Shown here: piece after piece, positions 23,605-35,963 of the stretch
How the letters are laid out: each line of letters starts with the position of its first letter
Position numbering within the stretch: the stretch's first letter is position 1
NCBI GenBank assembly: GCA_005656395.1
Contig: SRSI01000077.1
Location: forward strand, 1 to 64,000
Direction: 5' to 3'
Origin: Strongyloides papillosus
Lineage: Eukaryota; Nematoda; Chromadorea; Rhabditida; Strongyloididae
DNA length: 64,000 nucleotides
Translations under genes and position numbers: made by a program
The notes under the pieces: model-generated
The model's database searches: none
Seen by the model: only the letters and a program-made list of their open reading frames with translations
What the model was told of the DNA's origin: nothing

Positions 23605-26591
23605 TTATAATTCTGCATCTGTCTCAGGAATCGTCAATTGTGCTCCATCGCAGATTGTTTGAAGAATCGTTAGACGGTGTTTTGTTTCCTCGTGTTGCTG
23701 TTTTTCCTACAATAAATATTTTTTTATTTTTATCTTTTAATATTATTACTTACTGTAATTAATTCAGTTTTAAGTTTTTCTATCAACGCATCTTGTTCTT
23801 TCCTTTCTTTAACTAATCTTTGAAGTCTTAAATAACAACGCTGCTGAAATTCTGCTGAATTTAAAGGAATCCCTCCTGGTATGATATCACATGGTGAACC
23901 TAATGAGTGAATACCTTCTAAACTATTTTGTACTGACATTAGTCCTATATTATTAGGAGAATTTAAAGCTACATGATTATTTATAAGCAATTCATCTGAC
24001 AATGTTCTAGCCAATGGATTGATACATTGACCAACACAATTAGGCCTTTCTGGTGTCATTGTATTAGCTGGAATAAGAGAGGGTGATCGTGGTGGCATAT
24101 TTAAAGTTGATAAACTATTCTCAGAATATTCATTAAGTGAAATAGAACGATCCTTTGTCCACATTGATGATCCTTCTTGATTTAAATGACTATTTGATGA
24201 ACGAATTGTTCCCAATCTTTCATCAAAACTATTTGATGGACTACTATGCGGTGAATGTGGAAGTTCCTTGTTTTTAATTCTAAACATTTCTTGGTAGGTT
24301 AATGGTTGTTTAGCAAATGTTTCTGGTGTTAATAATAAAGCATCTTGTCCTTTGACTGCTGGACAATTTGGATCTTCACATCCTCGTCTTGGTGAACCAT
24401 CACTAGATGGAGCAATGACCATAACACGATTTGTTGTATTTTCAGTAAGTAATGAAAACATTTGATCAAGTGACATTGTTGATACAGATATGTTATCTAT
24501 TTCTACGATTCTAGATCCCTGTCGAAGTCCAGCTTTCCATGCTGGGTGGTACATCTCAACATCAGTTACAACACCTTCATCTTGTATATGAAATCCTAAT
24601 GCTTCTGATATTTTAGATCTTCTTAATATCATTTCTTTTGCTTCATCACCATTAGTAACAGATCCTAATCTTTTTAATAATACACTTGATTCCCTCTCAA
24701 AACCATCACTACTAATTACTCTAAATAATAACATTTCACCGTGATCATAATACATTTTAATTCCTGTTTCAATTGTTGCCCACCCTAATACAGAGTGTGT
24801 TGGTGTGAAAAATAAACAATCACCTGTAGGTATTTCTAAAAGTACAATACTTTCAGCAGAAACACCTAATACACATTGTACCCGTTGGTTAAGAGAATAA
24901 TCATAAACTTCTACCAGCCACGATAACGCTCCACGTAAATTAGAATCTACTATTGGTTTAGGAATTGGTCTTTCTTTTCTCTTAACACTTCCACCAAGAA
25001 ATCTAGACGCTATTCTACTGGGTACTTCATTTGGATGAGCAGCAACATAGTTTTCAGCTAAATCTTTTAACGATTCTCTTCTTGCACGTGCTGCCATTGC
25101 AGCAAATTTTTTTGATCTATGTACAGCATTCTCAGCATTAATTATTTTTGTTATTAAAAAATCATGAAATTCTGTACTTTTACCAAATGTTGCATTATTT
25201 GGTATTACAGGTCCAAATGTAGGAACATCTTTAGCTCTTGATATAGCAATAGTATATGATACATTATCTGTACATGGATTATTTACACGAACAATAATAA
25301 AAACATGTTGAAAATGTGAACGAACTGTTATAGGTGAAAATGGTAAAGCACCAGGTTCTTGAAATATTATTGTTACCATATCATTACCAATATGTCTTTT
25401 TCTTAATAATTGTTGTTTATTATTTGGTGTAAATGGTAACATTGTTGATATATGAAACATTATTTCATGTGCTTGGTATTCTGTATAAATTGAATGTGTC
25501 CCAGTGGTATCAGCTTTTGTATCTAGACCACCTTTATATTGATCAAAACCTTTTAGTCTCACACGTGTACCCAAAAATTCTAAAAATTCTTCAAATGCTG
25601 GTGTTGATTTTTCATTATTATACATCTCTTCCTCAGTACTTTGGTTTTCTTTACATAATAACACTCCAATTTTATATCGTGTATATATTGGTTGTTCATC
25701 AATTTTCAATAATAATTCTTCAATTTTTTGTAAATTTGGTATTGCTGGTCGTAAACATGAAAAAAGTACTTGTGGACAAACAATCTCAACTAGTTCTCTC
25801 ATTAATGCTCGATTGCTTTTTTCATGACCAGAATCTTGTAATGCATCCTCTGGTACAGCAACACGCATTGTTAATAAATCACTTATTCTAACAATCATAC
25901 GATAAAATCCTTTACTTAATGTTGAAAATGTATTTTGTTGATTAGACACATTTTTTTCTGGATTTTCTTTAACAACACTTATAGCAACAGGTCCAAGTTG
26001 CTCATCAATTCCAAAAAATTCTATATGTGGTCGTCCAGTAAAACAATGTCTAAAATAATAACTACCTATATCTTGTGGTTCAATAATAATTTTGCTTTGT
26101 CGTGATGCACATAAACGACCACCAAGATAAACATTTGACACATCTTCCAATACACCAGCTTCAGCAGCTGTATGTTCTCTCATCCATGTTTCTGTACAAT
26201 CATCAGATAATGATGAAATAGCATATTTATTTTTTTGATTTGACACAGTAGGTAAATTATTTTGATATTGTGAAAATGTTGCTACAGACCTTCTTGATAG
26301 TGATAAATGTCGAACTGGTTCATTACCAATTTCATTTCTAAATGCAGGACAAGAAGCTATTAATGTATTACATTTACCATCACCATTATCCTCTTCACTG
26401 GGACTGCGTGCTTGTGATGCTCCTGTTGGTTTAATAGCTTCAAGCATAGTAGTTGGTGGACCTAAACACCATGCCCCCGCTAAAGAATGAATATCATGGT
26501 AAGCACAAATTAAAGGATATGCAGGTCTCCATTCATTAAAAGTATCATCTTTTGTAGAGGAGTTAAGGGAGGATGAATCGTTATCATTCAT
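23605..26591 (-). CDS. sipa-1: SIPA1-type Rap GTPase-activating protein (RapGAP + PDZ)
   Basis: A long first exon (26591-23754) and a small last exon (23706-23605) encode 979 residues. The protein stimulates GTP hydrolysis by Rap GTPases, controlling adhesion and cytoskeletal signalling at the membrane. The RapGAP domain spans about residues 240-500. It includes FLEFLGTRVRLKGFDQYKGG and the catalytic Asn-thumb helix LLRKRHIGNDMVTIIFQE with the essential Asn near residue 404. A PDZ domain lies at about 660-735 (LGFHIQDEGVVTDVEMYHPA, AGLRQGSRIVEIDN). The C terminus has a coiled coil (LRLQRLVKERKEQDALIEKL) continuing in the last exon (EKQQHEETKHRLTILQTI), as in SIPA1/SIPA1L proteins. Without the last splice the frame ends prematurely after a few residues. 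Confidence in family is high. Confidence 0.94.
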
Positions 26592-29500
26592 ATCACGATA
26601 TTTATTTAATAAAACACTTCAAATGTTGTGTACTGATAAATTTTGTGATATGCCTTATGTAAAGCAAATATCATTGCCATAAGCCATTAGATGAAAAAAT
26701 TTTATCTCTGTTTTTTTTCCAAACAATGAAATTTGTTATATAAAATATGTGAACTATCTGACCAATAATAGGAAAATAATTTTAATCCTATAACAATAGA
26801 AAAGTAAACAATAGGCAAATTTATTAATAATGTTGTAACTTTTTGTAGATAAATTAAAAAATAAAATTCTTTAGAAAGAAAAATTTAATAAGTTAGTATA
26901 ATAAAATTAAAATATTATTATTATATAAATTGATTTTCTCAAATAAAAATAGACTATTATATTCAAATATATAATATAAATAAATAAAAGTGACTATATA
27001 CGTATACATATATATAAATATTATCAAATTATTTCCTCTTTTAACATATTTTGAGAAACTTTTTACTCTATGTTTATCCTAAAAATAGTAAATTTATGTA
27101 TAGGATGTCAATCCTCATCCCAAATAAAAAAGTTTAGTTCTAAATATCAACAATTATGAAAATGTTTTGTATCATATGACGATCATTAAAGTAATATATA
27201 TATATATTATAGAATTGAAATCTTTAACAAATAATATCATGTCATTGAGGTAGTATTTTTTGTCAAATGAAACACCTTAAAATATCCTTTTTTTTAATAA
27301 TAAATTTTTTAGTAGTTATTAAATATATATATATACATATATTGCATACATATATATTTATACATATATGTATAAATTTATATACACATATATGTAAAAG
27401 TATGTTTTATGGAATCGTGAAGCCCAACAATAACTAATAAATGTGATGATAAATATTATTATATATATTTTCAATAATTAAATATTGTCATAAAATTCGT
27501 TTGAGTTAAATAATTATAACAGGTGACAACATATAAAGTTTTTAAATTATTTGTAAAAATAGTGGGATTAAATCAAAAAATGATTTTTAAATACAGTTAA
27601 TATTGCAACCCCCCTTTGATATCCAAATAACTTATGAATTCAAACAAGACAATGATAAATTTTAGCAAAAAATAAAAATTTTATAACGCATATACATATG
27701 AGTTTACATAAGGCACGGTTATGTATAATGTCATTGGGAGTTTAAACTTGAAAATAAAAAAAAGTATCCAGGTTTATATTTAACAAATGAAGAAATAATA
27801 TTCCAACATTAATATTTACTTTAAAAAAGTGTTTAAAAAATAATACCATGAATAGATTGTTGATTAAATGAATAGATAAAGAAAAAAAAATATAAAAATA
27901 ATGAAACTACTCAGGAGGCAATCTGTAATAGTAGTCATACTTTAGTTAACTTAAATGCCATCTAATACTTGTATTACAAAAAGAAAAGCAATATATTATT
28001 ATCACGGGTTATCTACATCGCCCCAAACACACTTAGTATTTTATGTATCTGTGAAAATTATGTTAAGAAGAGTTAAGCGGAAGCAAAAAGTACGCGAAGA
28101 ATTGGGAAGAAGATATGACAACAGCAAATATAATAGGCGTGGTAGGGTAAATTGAACGAAATGATGTTGAAAAAATAAATGCAAATGAATAAATGAAGCT
28201 CACAGAGTTAATATTGCAGTATGTAACGGAATGATAATAATGGTGGAAGATGTTGTTTAGAAAAAGAAGCATCTATTAACACACATAAATAACAGCATAA
28301 TTTTGAGGGAATATGTCGATTAACCAATAAGTAAAGAAACGTCAAAAAGATTAATTTTAATTTTTAATAAACAGCGATTTTAAATTATAAATTTTAATAA
28401 ATGATAAACTATAACAACTTAAAATGTTAAATTATATAATTGAAAAAGTCTACATATACAATACGACTATTTGAATATTTATTTATTATTTTATATTTAT
28501 AACAGCCCAATTTTCGAAAAATAATATTTAAATTAAATTTTTTTATCTTCCTCTTCCTAATCAGTGATTAAAATAAAAAGTAAATTTATTGTTAAAAACT
28601 ACGATAATTTTTTTACTTAATTTAGATGTACCTAAACATGTAATATTGAAATTTATTTGTAAAGTATTAAAACCATAAAACTAAAAAGATAATCATCATT
28701 TTTGTCATGGAATCCAAGTAAATGAATAAGATGCAATTTAGAAGATGTTGTTGACGACTATATCCTAGTCATGCTTTTAGTCTGTAACTCTTTCTCACAT
28801 ACACCAACCATATATATATTATTTATTCATTCTTACGTTATTATATTTGGCACCAGTGTCTTATTATTGAAGACATTATGTAAAATAAAAGAAAAAGGGT
28901 TGGGAAAAAGTGCGCACCATATGTAGATGTATCGGAATAGTTTAATCTTATAGGCTAAATTAGTTCTCCATAATAATAATACAGATAGTGTAAATATATA
29001 AAGTAATATTTTGGATTTAATTTTTAACTATCTAAAATATTTAAAGCTTCTCATTAGCTTCATAAAGATCATTAATTTTACAAAACGACAATTTTATATA
29101 TAATTTAAAAGTTGAAGAAAGCAAATTAATTATTTTTAATTTAAAAGAAAGTTTTAATTTTTAGTAACTGCAAGCTTAGTTGTAAGAAAAGAAAAATAAA
29201 TTTAATATGCCAGGAGTGTCATTTTCATCATCACCATGTCCATTATCATTTTATTTATGCTCCTCAATACTATGACATTTTAATGTAAACAAAACTAACT
29301 TGGATATAAAGCATGTGATATCAGATAGCTTCATTGATCTTATTTAATTTTTTACACATTAAAATCTATATATCTGAAATTTGATAATACATCAAAAAAA
29401 TTTTAATAAAGAATGTAAAAATTTGAAAAAAGGTACTTTACTTTTCTCAAACTTGTAATTATACAATAAAACCTGACACGATATAACGTAAAATCAAAGT

Positions 29501-30829
29501 GAAAGCAGAATGAAAGAATATCTTTTCTTCTCAAGTACATTATTCAATTCAAACTATTTTATCCTATCGATACAAAATTTCTTAAAAGTCTCTTTACCAT
29601 TTTTATATTTTAATACATTTTTTCTATCTCTTAAAACATAATACATTCTTTCATTCTATCATCATTTTTAAAAAGTCAACGTTTAGAAGATTTGTTTAAT
29701 TATAGAATCATCTCAGGGAAACAAATTTAATAAATGTTAAAAGTTATTAATTTTAAAGTTTGAATATTTTAATTTTAATAAAATATCATTCAATAAAGCT
29801 TTCAATTTATTTAATTTTACTGTATTTTTTGTTAAAGTTATTGTATAAAGATTCGCAAAAATTCAATTTTTAATTACATTATGGTTCTTTTCAAAGTGGA
29901 TATTAGTCAAAATACCACAGAAAAATATTAATAAAAAATGAAGATAAAAAGTCTTATTTAATGACAAAACATCAATGCTTTAATTTGAAACTTATGTTGT
30001 AGAACACATAAACTGTAAAAAGATATATATAATATCATTAATTGAATATTTTCCAACATATCAGTTTTTATGAACAAAAATTAATAAAAAAAAATAAAGT
30101 AAATTACTTTTAAGTTAAAAACAACAACTTTTGGAGGGGGAATAAATAAATCTTCATAAATATGGTTTATTTAAATTACAGTTTCTAGTATTTATCATTA
30201 TTTTTGTTAATATTTTTAAATACCAAAATATTAAAATTGACAAACAAAAAAATTAATAAGTTTATAGTATATTTGACTCTCTCAAAACTGTTACTCTGCC
30301 ATGATTTTAGACTTTAATAAACCTCCTAACAGTTGGTTTTCGGATGACTATAAAATAAGATAAAATACCATATTTAGAAAAAAAGTTAATAAAATTTAAG
30401 ATTATTCAGTGACTTTTGAGGCACCCTGTATGTATTGAAAGGAGGGAAATAACAAACTTAGAACAAACAAATTTTAACAGAGAAAATGTTTTAAAACTGA
30501 CAAACTCTCCCAAGATATGTATTTAAAGAAATCGACAATACACGTATTATTTAGAAACCAAACGTTATTTTATTTAAATACAACTTTTATGAAAAATAAA
30601 TAAAAAACAAGAAACTATAAATGACACTAAACATAGTATAATCAATAAGAATTATTAAAAATTAATCATTTATGCATATACCTTTATTAAAGATTAATAA
30701 GAAAAAAATAAAACTGACAAAACTTTCTTATATGAGAATCAGAAAAAAGCAGAATTAATTAGAAGAAAAGCATTTGGCTAACCAACGGCTATTCTGTCCA
30801 TGAAGTTATTACATGAGAAAAAGACATTG
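26592..30829. other. Gene-poor 4.2-kb region
   Basis: Very AT-rich DNA, including (TA)n-like microsatellites at about 27200-27215 and 27310-27390. Frames such as 27955-28155 show no domain and lie in biased sequence. I found no tRNA-like cloverleaf. Two short matches to microRNA 5' ends were examined and rejected. The left end should hold the Rap GAP promoter. Confidence 0.45.
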
Positions 30830-33207
30830 CTAATAACGTGGACGCTTGTTGAAACCACCATTACGATTACCACCACCGCCACCATATGGCCGTTTGTATC
30901 CACGGGAGTTATTAGAAAACTTGGAACTCTGTGCCATTGAGTACAACTTTTCAGGAACTTTTTGTTTGGCTTCTTCAAGTATTTTTATTAAATCATTTGC
31001 TTTACCAGAATTAGAAGGTGTGAAGAAAGTATAAGCATCACCCTTACGATCACTGCGACCTGTACGTCCAATCCTATGAACATAATCTTCTGAATTATTG
31101 GGATAATCGTAATTTATTACATATCTAATATCAGAAACATCTAAAAAAGTAAAATATTAGCACAATTACAATGTTACAAAGGATCCATACGACGTACCTA
31201 ACGTACCAAACCCGAACTTATGAGTTCCTGTGACAGCTATACACAATGGCACTTCCTCCTCAGACATGGGCATAAAGTGCACAATTACATATTAATAAAA
31301 CTTACGGTATAAGTAATGTAATTATACGAATGCACACGAAAGATACTGTTTAAGGAAGTGACTAAAATAAATGTCACAACTCCCGACATCCACCAGAGAA
31401 ATTTCCTCTGAAGTTTTGGGTGTTAAGGATGTCGAACGATACTACGAGCTATTAAATCGAAAACAAAAAACAGCCCACAAAATCGAAATTTTGTTCGGAT
31501 TCGAAAAATGTATGGATCTGCTCATACTCATAATTAAACAAATTTACACCCAATAATAAAGTACCAAATCAATTACACTAGAAAAATCAACTTCTAAGAA
31601 TACTTTGCGGTAGAGAGTCAATAAAAATGTCAAATTTAAAAAAAATATTATGAGCAGAGCTAAAATTAATTATTAAATTAAAATTTACCTAAACCACGTG
31701 CAGCAACATCTGTAGCGAGAAGAATCGGCGTTTTTCCTTCTTTAAATTGTCTCATAACCCAATCACGTTCTGACTGTCCCTTGTCTCCATGAATACACAT
31801 GGCAGGCCATCCCTCGCGACGCATATTTCTTGTAATCTCATCGGCCTTTCTCTTTGTTTCGACAAAAATTATTGTTTTTGGTTCGGAAGTCTTAAGAATA
31901 CCGTCTAACAATTGAAGCATGCGAGGTTGTTTCTCATGTTCATCGACAATTTCAATATGTTGAGTAATATTGTGATTAGCAGAAAGTTCTAAAGAACCAA
32001 CATTGAGGAAAGCAGGATCCTTCTGGAAATCTGATGCCAAATTACGGACTTCCTTTGGCCATGTAGCAGAAAACATCATTGTTTGACGGTCAGGTCTAAT
32101 TTGTCCGACAATCTTACGAATTTGAGGCTCGAAACCCATATCAAGCATACGATCGGCTTCATCAAGAACTAAGAAAGAACATCTCCTTAAATTAGTTGTA
32201 TCAGTTGCAAGGAAATCAATGAGTCTACCAGGTGTAGCGACAACAATATCGACACCGCGTTGTAAGTCACGAGCTTGGGTACCTCTCGCAGCACCACCAA
32301 AAAGACAACACATCCTCATATTCATAGCATCACAGTAATCACGAGAAACTTCTAATACTTGTTGAGCGAGCTCTCTTGTAGGAAGTAAAACAAGTACACT
32401 AGGCCCATCACCATATCCTCTTTTTGGTTGATGAGCAATATGATTAATAGCCGGAAGGATAAATCCAAGTGTCTTTCCAGAACCAGTCCTAGCAATAGAA
32501 ATAATATCACGTCCACTCATAGCAATTGGCCAAGAAATTGATTGAATAATAGTTGGCTTTTGATAGTTCTTACAGAGAAGATCTAAGATTGGTTCTCCTA
32601 TTGGAACTTCTTTAAATTCAAATACTGGCTTGGGGATATTTTTACCCTGAAGTGTTACTTGGTGGCTCGTAATCCACTCATCAATTTCGTACTGTTCTCT
32701 GTTTTTCACAGCACTACATTCTTTGTAGAAGTTTTTCTCAATAGGTTGCAATTGGTGTCTCGACCAGTCAACGTCTTGGAGTTGAGCTGGCGCTCCAGAA
32801 CCGAAATTATCTCTTTTGTTAAAGCCACCTTCATTATTGTATGACCTTCCAAAGCCTCCACTCGGCCCAGAGCCACGAGAGGATCCATATCTACTGTTAC
32901 CACGGTCACCACCACCGTATCCACGGGAACCACCGCCATAACTTCCACTACTTGAATTGTCACTAAACGAAAATATTAATACTTAAGCATATAAATTAAA
33001 TTTTTTATCTATTGTCAGATTCGAATTTAATTGCAAAGTCACTCATTAAAAAGTCCCTTGCGACCGTCGTAATCACTTTTAATATTGGCTAATTTTTGAA
33101 CACTGTTACATAAAAAAATGCAAAGTGCCTTCGATTAAGCCGAACAAATTTTTTCTCGAAAAAACTTACAACTTATTTTCACGTCCAGCTCTCATTTCTG
33201 ATTTCAT
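30830..33207 (-). CDS. ddx-17: DEAD-box RNA helicase, DDX5/DDX17 (p68/Dbp2) type
   Basis: Exons 33207-33170, 32962-31689 and 31140-30830 join in phase to 540 residues. It is an ATP-dependent RNA helicase of the p68/Dbp2 branch, acting in transcription, splicing and RNP remodelling. N-terminal Gly/Arg/Ser-rich (RGG-like) sequence precedes the Q-motif region ([17 protein letters not shown]), motif [15 protein letters not shown], motif [15 protein letters not shown], motif [12 protein letters not shown], motif [11 protein letters not shown] and motif [10 protein letters not shown]. The tail is Gly/Arg-rich ([16 protein letters not shown]). The last intron, inside motif V (after ARGL), is 548 nt, far longer than usual here. 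The start is tentative: an ATG at 33207 is in frame, but the same frame is open upstream to 33318 and another in-phase exon may exist. Confidence 0.92.
31141..31688 (-). promoter_or_regulatory. Long structured intron of the DDX17 gene
   Basis: This 548-nt intron contains an island (about 31190-31530) with roughly 45% GC in the 60-base blocks I counted (31201-31260 and 31381-31440), in a very AT-rich locus. Perfect stems are visible. CGACATCC (31384-31391) pairs with GGATGTCG (31427-31434) around an inner CAGAG/CTCTG hairpin (31394-31410). GCACTT pairs with AAGTGC (about 31249-31280). GAAC pairs with GTTC (about 31214-31227). A 61-codon plus-strand frame at 31371-31556 overlaps but has no family resemblance. 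Yeast DBP2 and vertebrate p68 have, as I recall, a conserved long intron near the 3' end, autoregulatory in yeast. Confidence 0.6.
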
Positions 33208-33446
33208 ATAAGTAAAATATTCTGTCTTTTGATCACCCAGTGGTTTACGATTAAACTCTTCTGAATTATAAAGTCTCACGGATGTAGCAGATGTATAAGA
33301 TAAAACTCTGCTAACTTTTGAGGAAAATCTAAAAGAATATAAAAATAAATTTATCGATCACAGGGAATGTAGACAAAAACTGACAAGTTACATGTAGAAT
33401 TGCCAGCAAGTATACGACATGATTGAGAAAATATCCTTGACAACAT
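33170..33446 (-). other. Possible upstream exons with mitochondrial-presequence-like reading
   Basis: An ATG at 33446 opens MLSRIFSQSCRILAGNST and ends at a GTAACT donor near 33390. The following open segment (33318-33170) reads VLSYTSATSVRLYNSEEFN then [19 protein letters not shown] and ends at a GTAAGT donor whose phase fits the DDX17 main exon. The best acceptor (TTCTTTTAG) does not match the first exon's phase; a weaker CTCAAAAG does. This may be a longer helicase N terminus, a separate small mitochondrial protein (a stop codon overlaps the donor), or noise. Confidence 0.35.
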
Positions 33447-33835
33447 CGAAATAAAAATGGGGAAAATTAAAATATAAAATAAAATGGGAATGATTAAAGT
33501 GGTGTCTTCTCATAAGACATTCCAACTTTTATTATCGCGTCTCACCAAGATCTACTCAAGACCTAGTCTAGAGGTCAAGTGGAATAATGCACCACACAGT
33601 AGAGAGAGATAGAAACGACATACATGCAGAGAGAGAACAAATAAAGGTCACTTTTACAAGTAGTGTTAAATATAAAACTGTGCGTCGTCGACACATGTAT
33701 AGAAACTAGAAATATAATAACTACACATTTACTATTAATTAAATTGTTATAAAATAACATTCAAGAAATTCACTGTACATAAACTATACAATTACTATAA
33801 ATATCACATTTGCAAAAGAGTAGTTCCTGTATCAA

Positions 33836-34431
33836 TTATTGTTTATCTCCGAGAAATTCTTCAATCTTCTTGTGCATAGGCTCTACATATTTCTTGTAAA
33901 GTTTGATAGCTCCATTAGTCTGTGGTAAAGAGAGATATAAAAGAAATATGACCTATAACAGCACTATGTATGAGAGAAAGATAAATAAATAAAACTCACT
34001 TTTACCAACCAGTAAATAGGGAAGAAACCACAGATGGCATCAGAGAAGAAGTCAAAGCAACTAAACACTCCAAATACACACCAGTATGTTAACCAAAGCG
34101 TGTCGTCGTCTTTATCAGTTGACTTGACAGCTTTGATCGACCTGTAAGCGGGGTACCCGGCACCAATACAATTGCAAACTAATTGAGCAGCTGAACCAGC
34201 AACTAGATAAAGTGCTAAGATACCACCGACTCCATAAAGTAGAAACTCTCTTTTCTGACCAGTTGTCTCTTCAAATTTACTAAAGACAATTTTTAGTGTT
34301 GGGTCTTGAACGTCATTAAGGCTCTTGATAAATTTCTCGTGTTCCTTCTTGAAATCGACAGCACCCCCTTCATCAGGCTCACCGCGAAGGGATGGTGGTG
34401 CTGGACGAGCAGTATTAGTAGCTTCGGACAT
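33836..34431 (-). CDS. yop-1: REEP5/Yop1 (TB2/DP1/HVA22) ER-shaping protein
   Basis: Two exons, 34431-34000 and 33919-33836, give 171 residues, typical for the REEP5-6/Yop1 branch. These hairpin membrane proteins curve tubular endoplasmic reticulum. A hydrophilic Pro-rich N terminus precedes two hydrophobic hairpins (FLLYGVGGILALYLVAGSAA and LWLTYWCVFGVFSCFDFFSD, with FFPIYWLVK). The TB2/DP1/HVA22 signature is visible as CNCIGAGYPAYRSIKAVKS. The C-terminal exon gives the amphipathic helix (IKLYKKYVEPMHKKIEEFLG) thought to aid curvature. No N-terminal signal is needed in this family. The gene lies upstream of the helicase on the same strand, with about 400 bp between them. Confidence 0.93.
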
Positions 34432-34912
34432 CTTGTTCAGTTAGTAAGCAAAAACCACTGGGTGATAGATTTGTGGTAAATTTATGCTGTTTTATTATCA
34501 CATGTCCAAGAGAAATTACAATAATAATAAGATAATTTGTAAATTGTGCAGTATATAAATATTGTATCTATGCAAGAAGGTACGGACTTAGGTCACTGCC
34601 GCAAGTCACAAGATTTTTTAGAGCATTAAAATAAGTAAAAAAAATCAAATACACTGATAATTTAAAGCTATAAAATCAAATTTCACAAACAACAATAGTC
34701 ATTTTGTCCATTTTAATAGACAACAAGACACAAATTTGATAGGCATTAGAGGGTCATAACTATACGTTTATAGTCAACCGCCCTACATAGACACCATTCC
34801 AAAGTTCTTGTCACGATGCTTTTTTAAAAATATACTTTGAAAAACTACTTATTTATTGTGTAGTAGGTAAGGTTCTTTTTCTCGAATTTACTAGATTACT
34901 TTCTATTAAGAT
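34432..34912. other. Divergent promoter region
   Basis: Separates the REEP5 start (-) from the RanBP3 start (+). It contains a short, less AT-rich block around 34570-34625 but no recognised site. CTATTAAG immediately before the plus-strand ATG (34903-34910) may be a spliced-leader acceptor. Confidence 0.45.
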
Positions 34913-35963
34913 ATGAGTTCACCAGGTTCAAATAAATTATCTGAAATTCAGGTTTAAAACCCTCATTATTAGGTTCATCTAAACTATCATTTGATAATAT
35001 TAAATCATCTGCTTCAATTTTCAAGAAGTATGAGGTTGCAGATGAACCTGAATTTAATGATACCATCAAGACAGCTGAGGAGGTGCCTAAGCCTTTACCA
35101 CAACCACCAGCAAGAAAATTTGTTTTTGGTCAGTCACTTTTTAAAACACGTCACGAAAAAATAGTAGTTGAAGAGAAAAAAGATGGTGTATGTCTAGAAT
35201 ATAAAAATGAATCTAAGCCTATATTCGGTGAAACTTGTATTCCTGAAATTGTATGTATTTTTTTTCAATATAATAAATTCTTTTATAGAGTAAAGAACTA
35301 GGAATTGACAATCCTGGAGTATCAGCTTCTAATTTTTTGAAGAGTTTCGCTGATAAAAAAGAAAAGTTAAAGTCTAAGAATGAGAATGAGGAAAATTCAT
35401 CAGATGAGAACAAAATATACAAAGCCGATTTCGAGAAAATAGATACTTCCTCATATAAACTGAACGATAATAGTAAGACCACCCTTGAGCCTGTAGAAAT
35501 AAAAACTGGGGAGGAGGATGAATCGAAAATCTTTAGTATGCTCTTTACAAAAATTTTTCAATTTGACCGAGTTTCAAAGTCATGGAATGAGAAAGGTGGA
35601 GGGGAACTGAGAATAAATAAATCTAACAAGGATGACGGAAAAACAGTAGCTAGAATTATAACACGAATTGGAGCTAATAGAAGAGTAATTATAAACTCAC
35701 CACCATTCGAAGGTATGTATTGTGAAGTGGTTACAAAAACAAGAGTAAAGTTTACTGCTCAGACTCCAGACTCAAGTATCCCGGGTTTATTTTTGATTAA
35801 TGCAACGGCGTCGAATATTTCAAGTTTCTGTACTTGTATGGAAAAAGAATTTAGTGTGAATGTAATATATCCCTGTGATGAAAGTTCTTCAAATGAAAGG
35901 AAGAGACCAGCAGATGGCGATGTCGATTCCGACAATACTGCTAAAAATAAAAAATCACTTTAA
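34913..35963 (+). CDS. RanBP3-like Ran-binding protein
   Basis: Proposed exons 34913-34925, 34952-35250 and 35289-35963 give 328 residues in one frame. A 26-nt GT-AG sequence separates the first two; it is the only way I found to connect an ATG to the coding frame. The N-terminal half is charged with FxFG-like pieces (KFVFGQSLF). The Ran-binding domain (about residues 180-290) is recognisable: TGEEDESKIF, LFTKIFQFDRVSKSWNEKG, GGELRINKS and ARIITRIGANRRVIINSPPF. The basic C terminus (ERKRPADGD, KNKKSL) could be a nuclear signal. RanBP3 is a nuclear cofactor for CRM1-dependent export. It could also be related to NUP50, but the GEEDE start of the domain favours RanBP3. Confidence 0.85.

Noticed and set aside
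25433..25891. 152-codon plus-strand frame opposite the Rap GAP gene
   Set aside because: It is antisense to the conserved RapGAP domain and has the Leu/Tyr/Val-rich bias expected of a shadow frame.
27246..27268. TGAGGTAGTAT, identical to the 5' end of let-7 family microRNAs
   Set aside because: No complementary arm lies within about 80 nt on either side, and the rest of the 22-mer does not match let-7 or miR-84.
27714..27736. TAAGGCACG, resembling the start of miR-124
   Set aside because: It falls in the loop of a small AT hairpin (TATACATA/TATGTATA) rather than on a stem arm, so it cannot be a miR-124 precursor.
27955..28155. 66-codon frame in the gene-poor region
   Set aside because: Basic and short with no homologous look, no splice signals, no partner exon; likely chance.
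31371..31556. 61-codon plus-strand frame in the DDX17 intron
   Set aside because: It looks less biased than random AT DNA, but this is explained by the GC-rich island; no family resemblance and no splice or start context.
33554..33574. GACCT..AGGTC short hairpin downstream of REEP5
   Set aside because: Stem of only five or six pairs with a tiny loop; insufficient for a microRNA or terminator claim.
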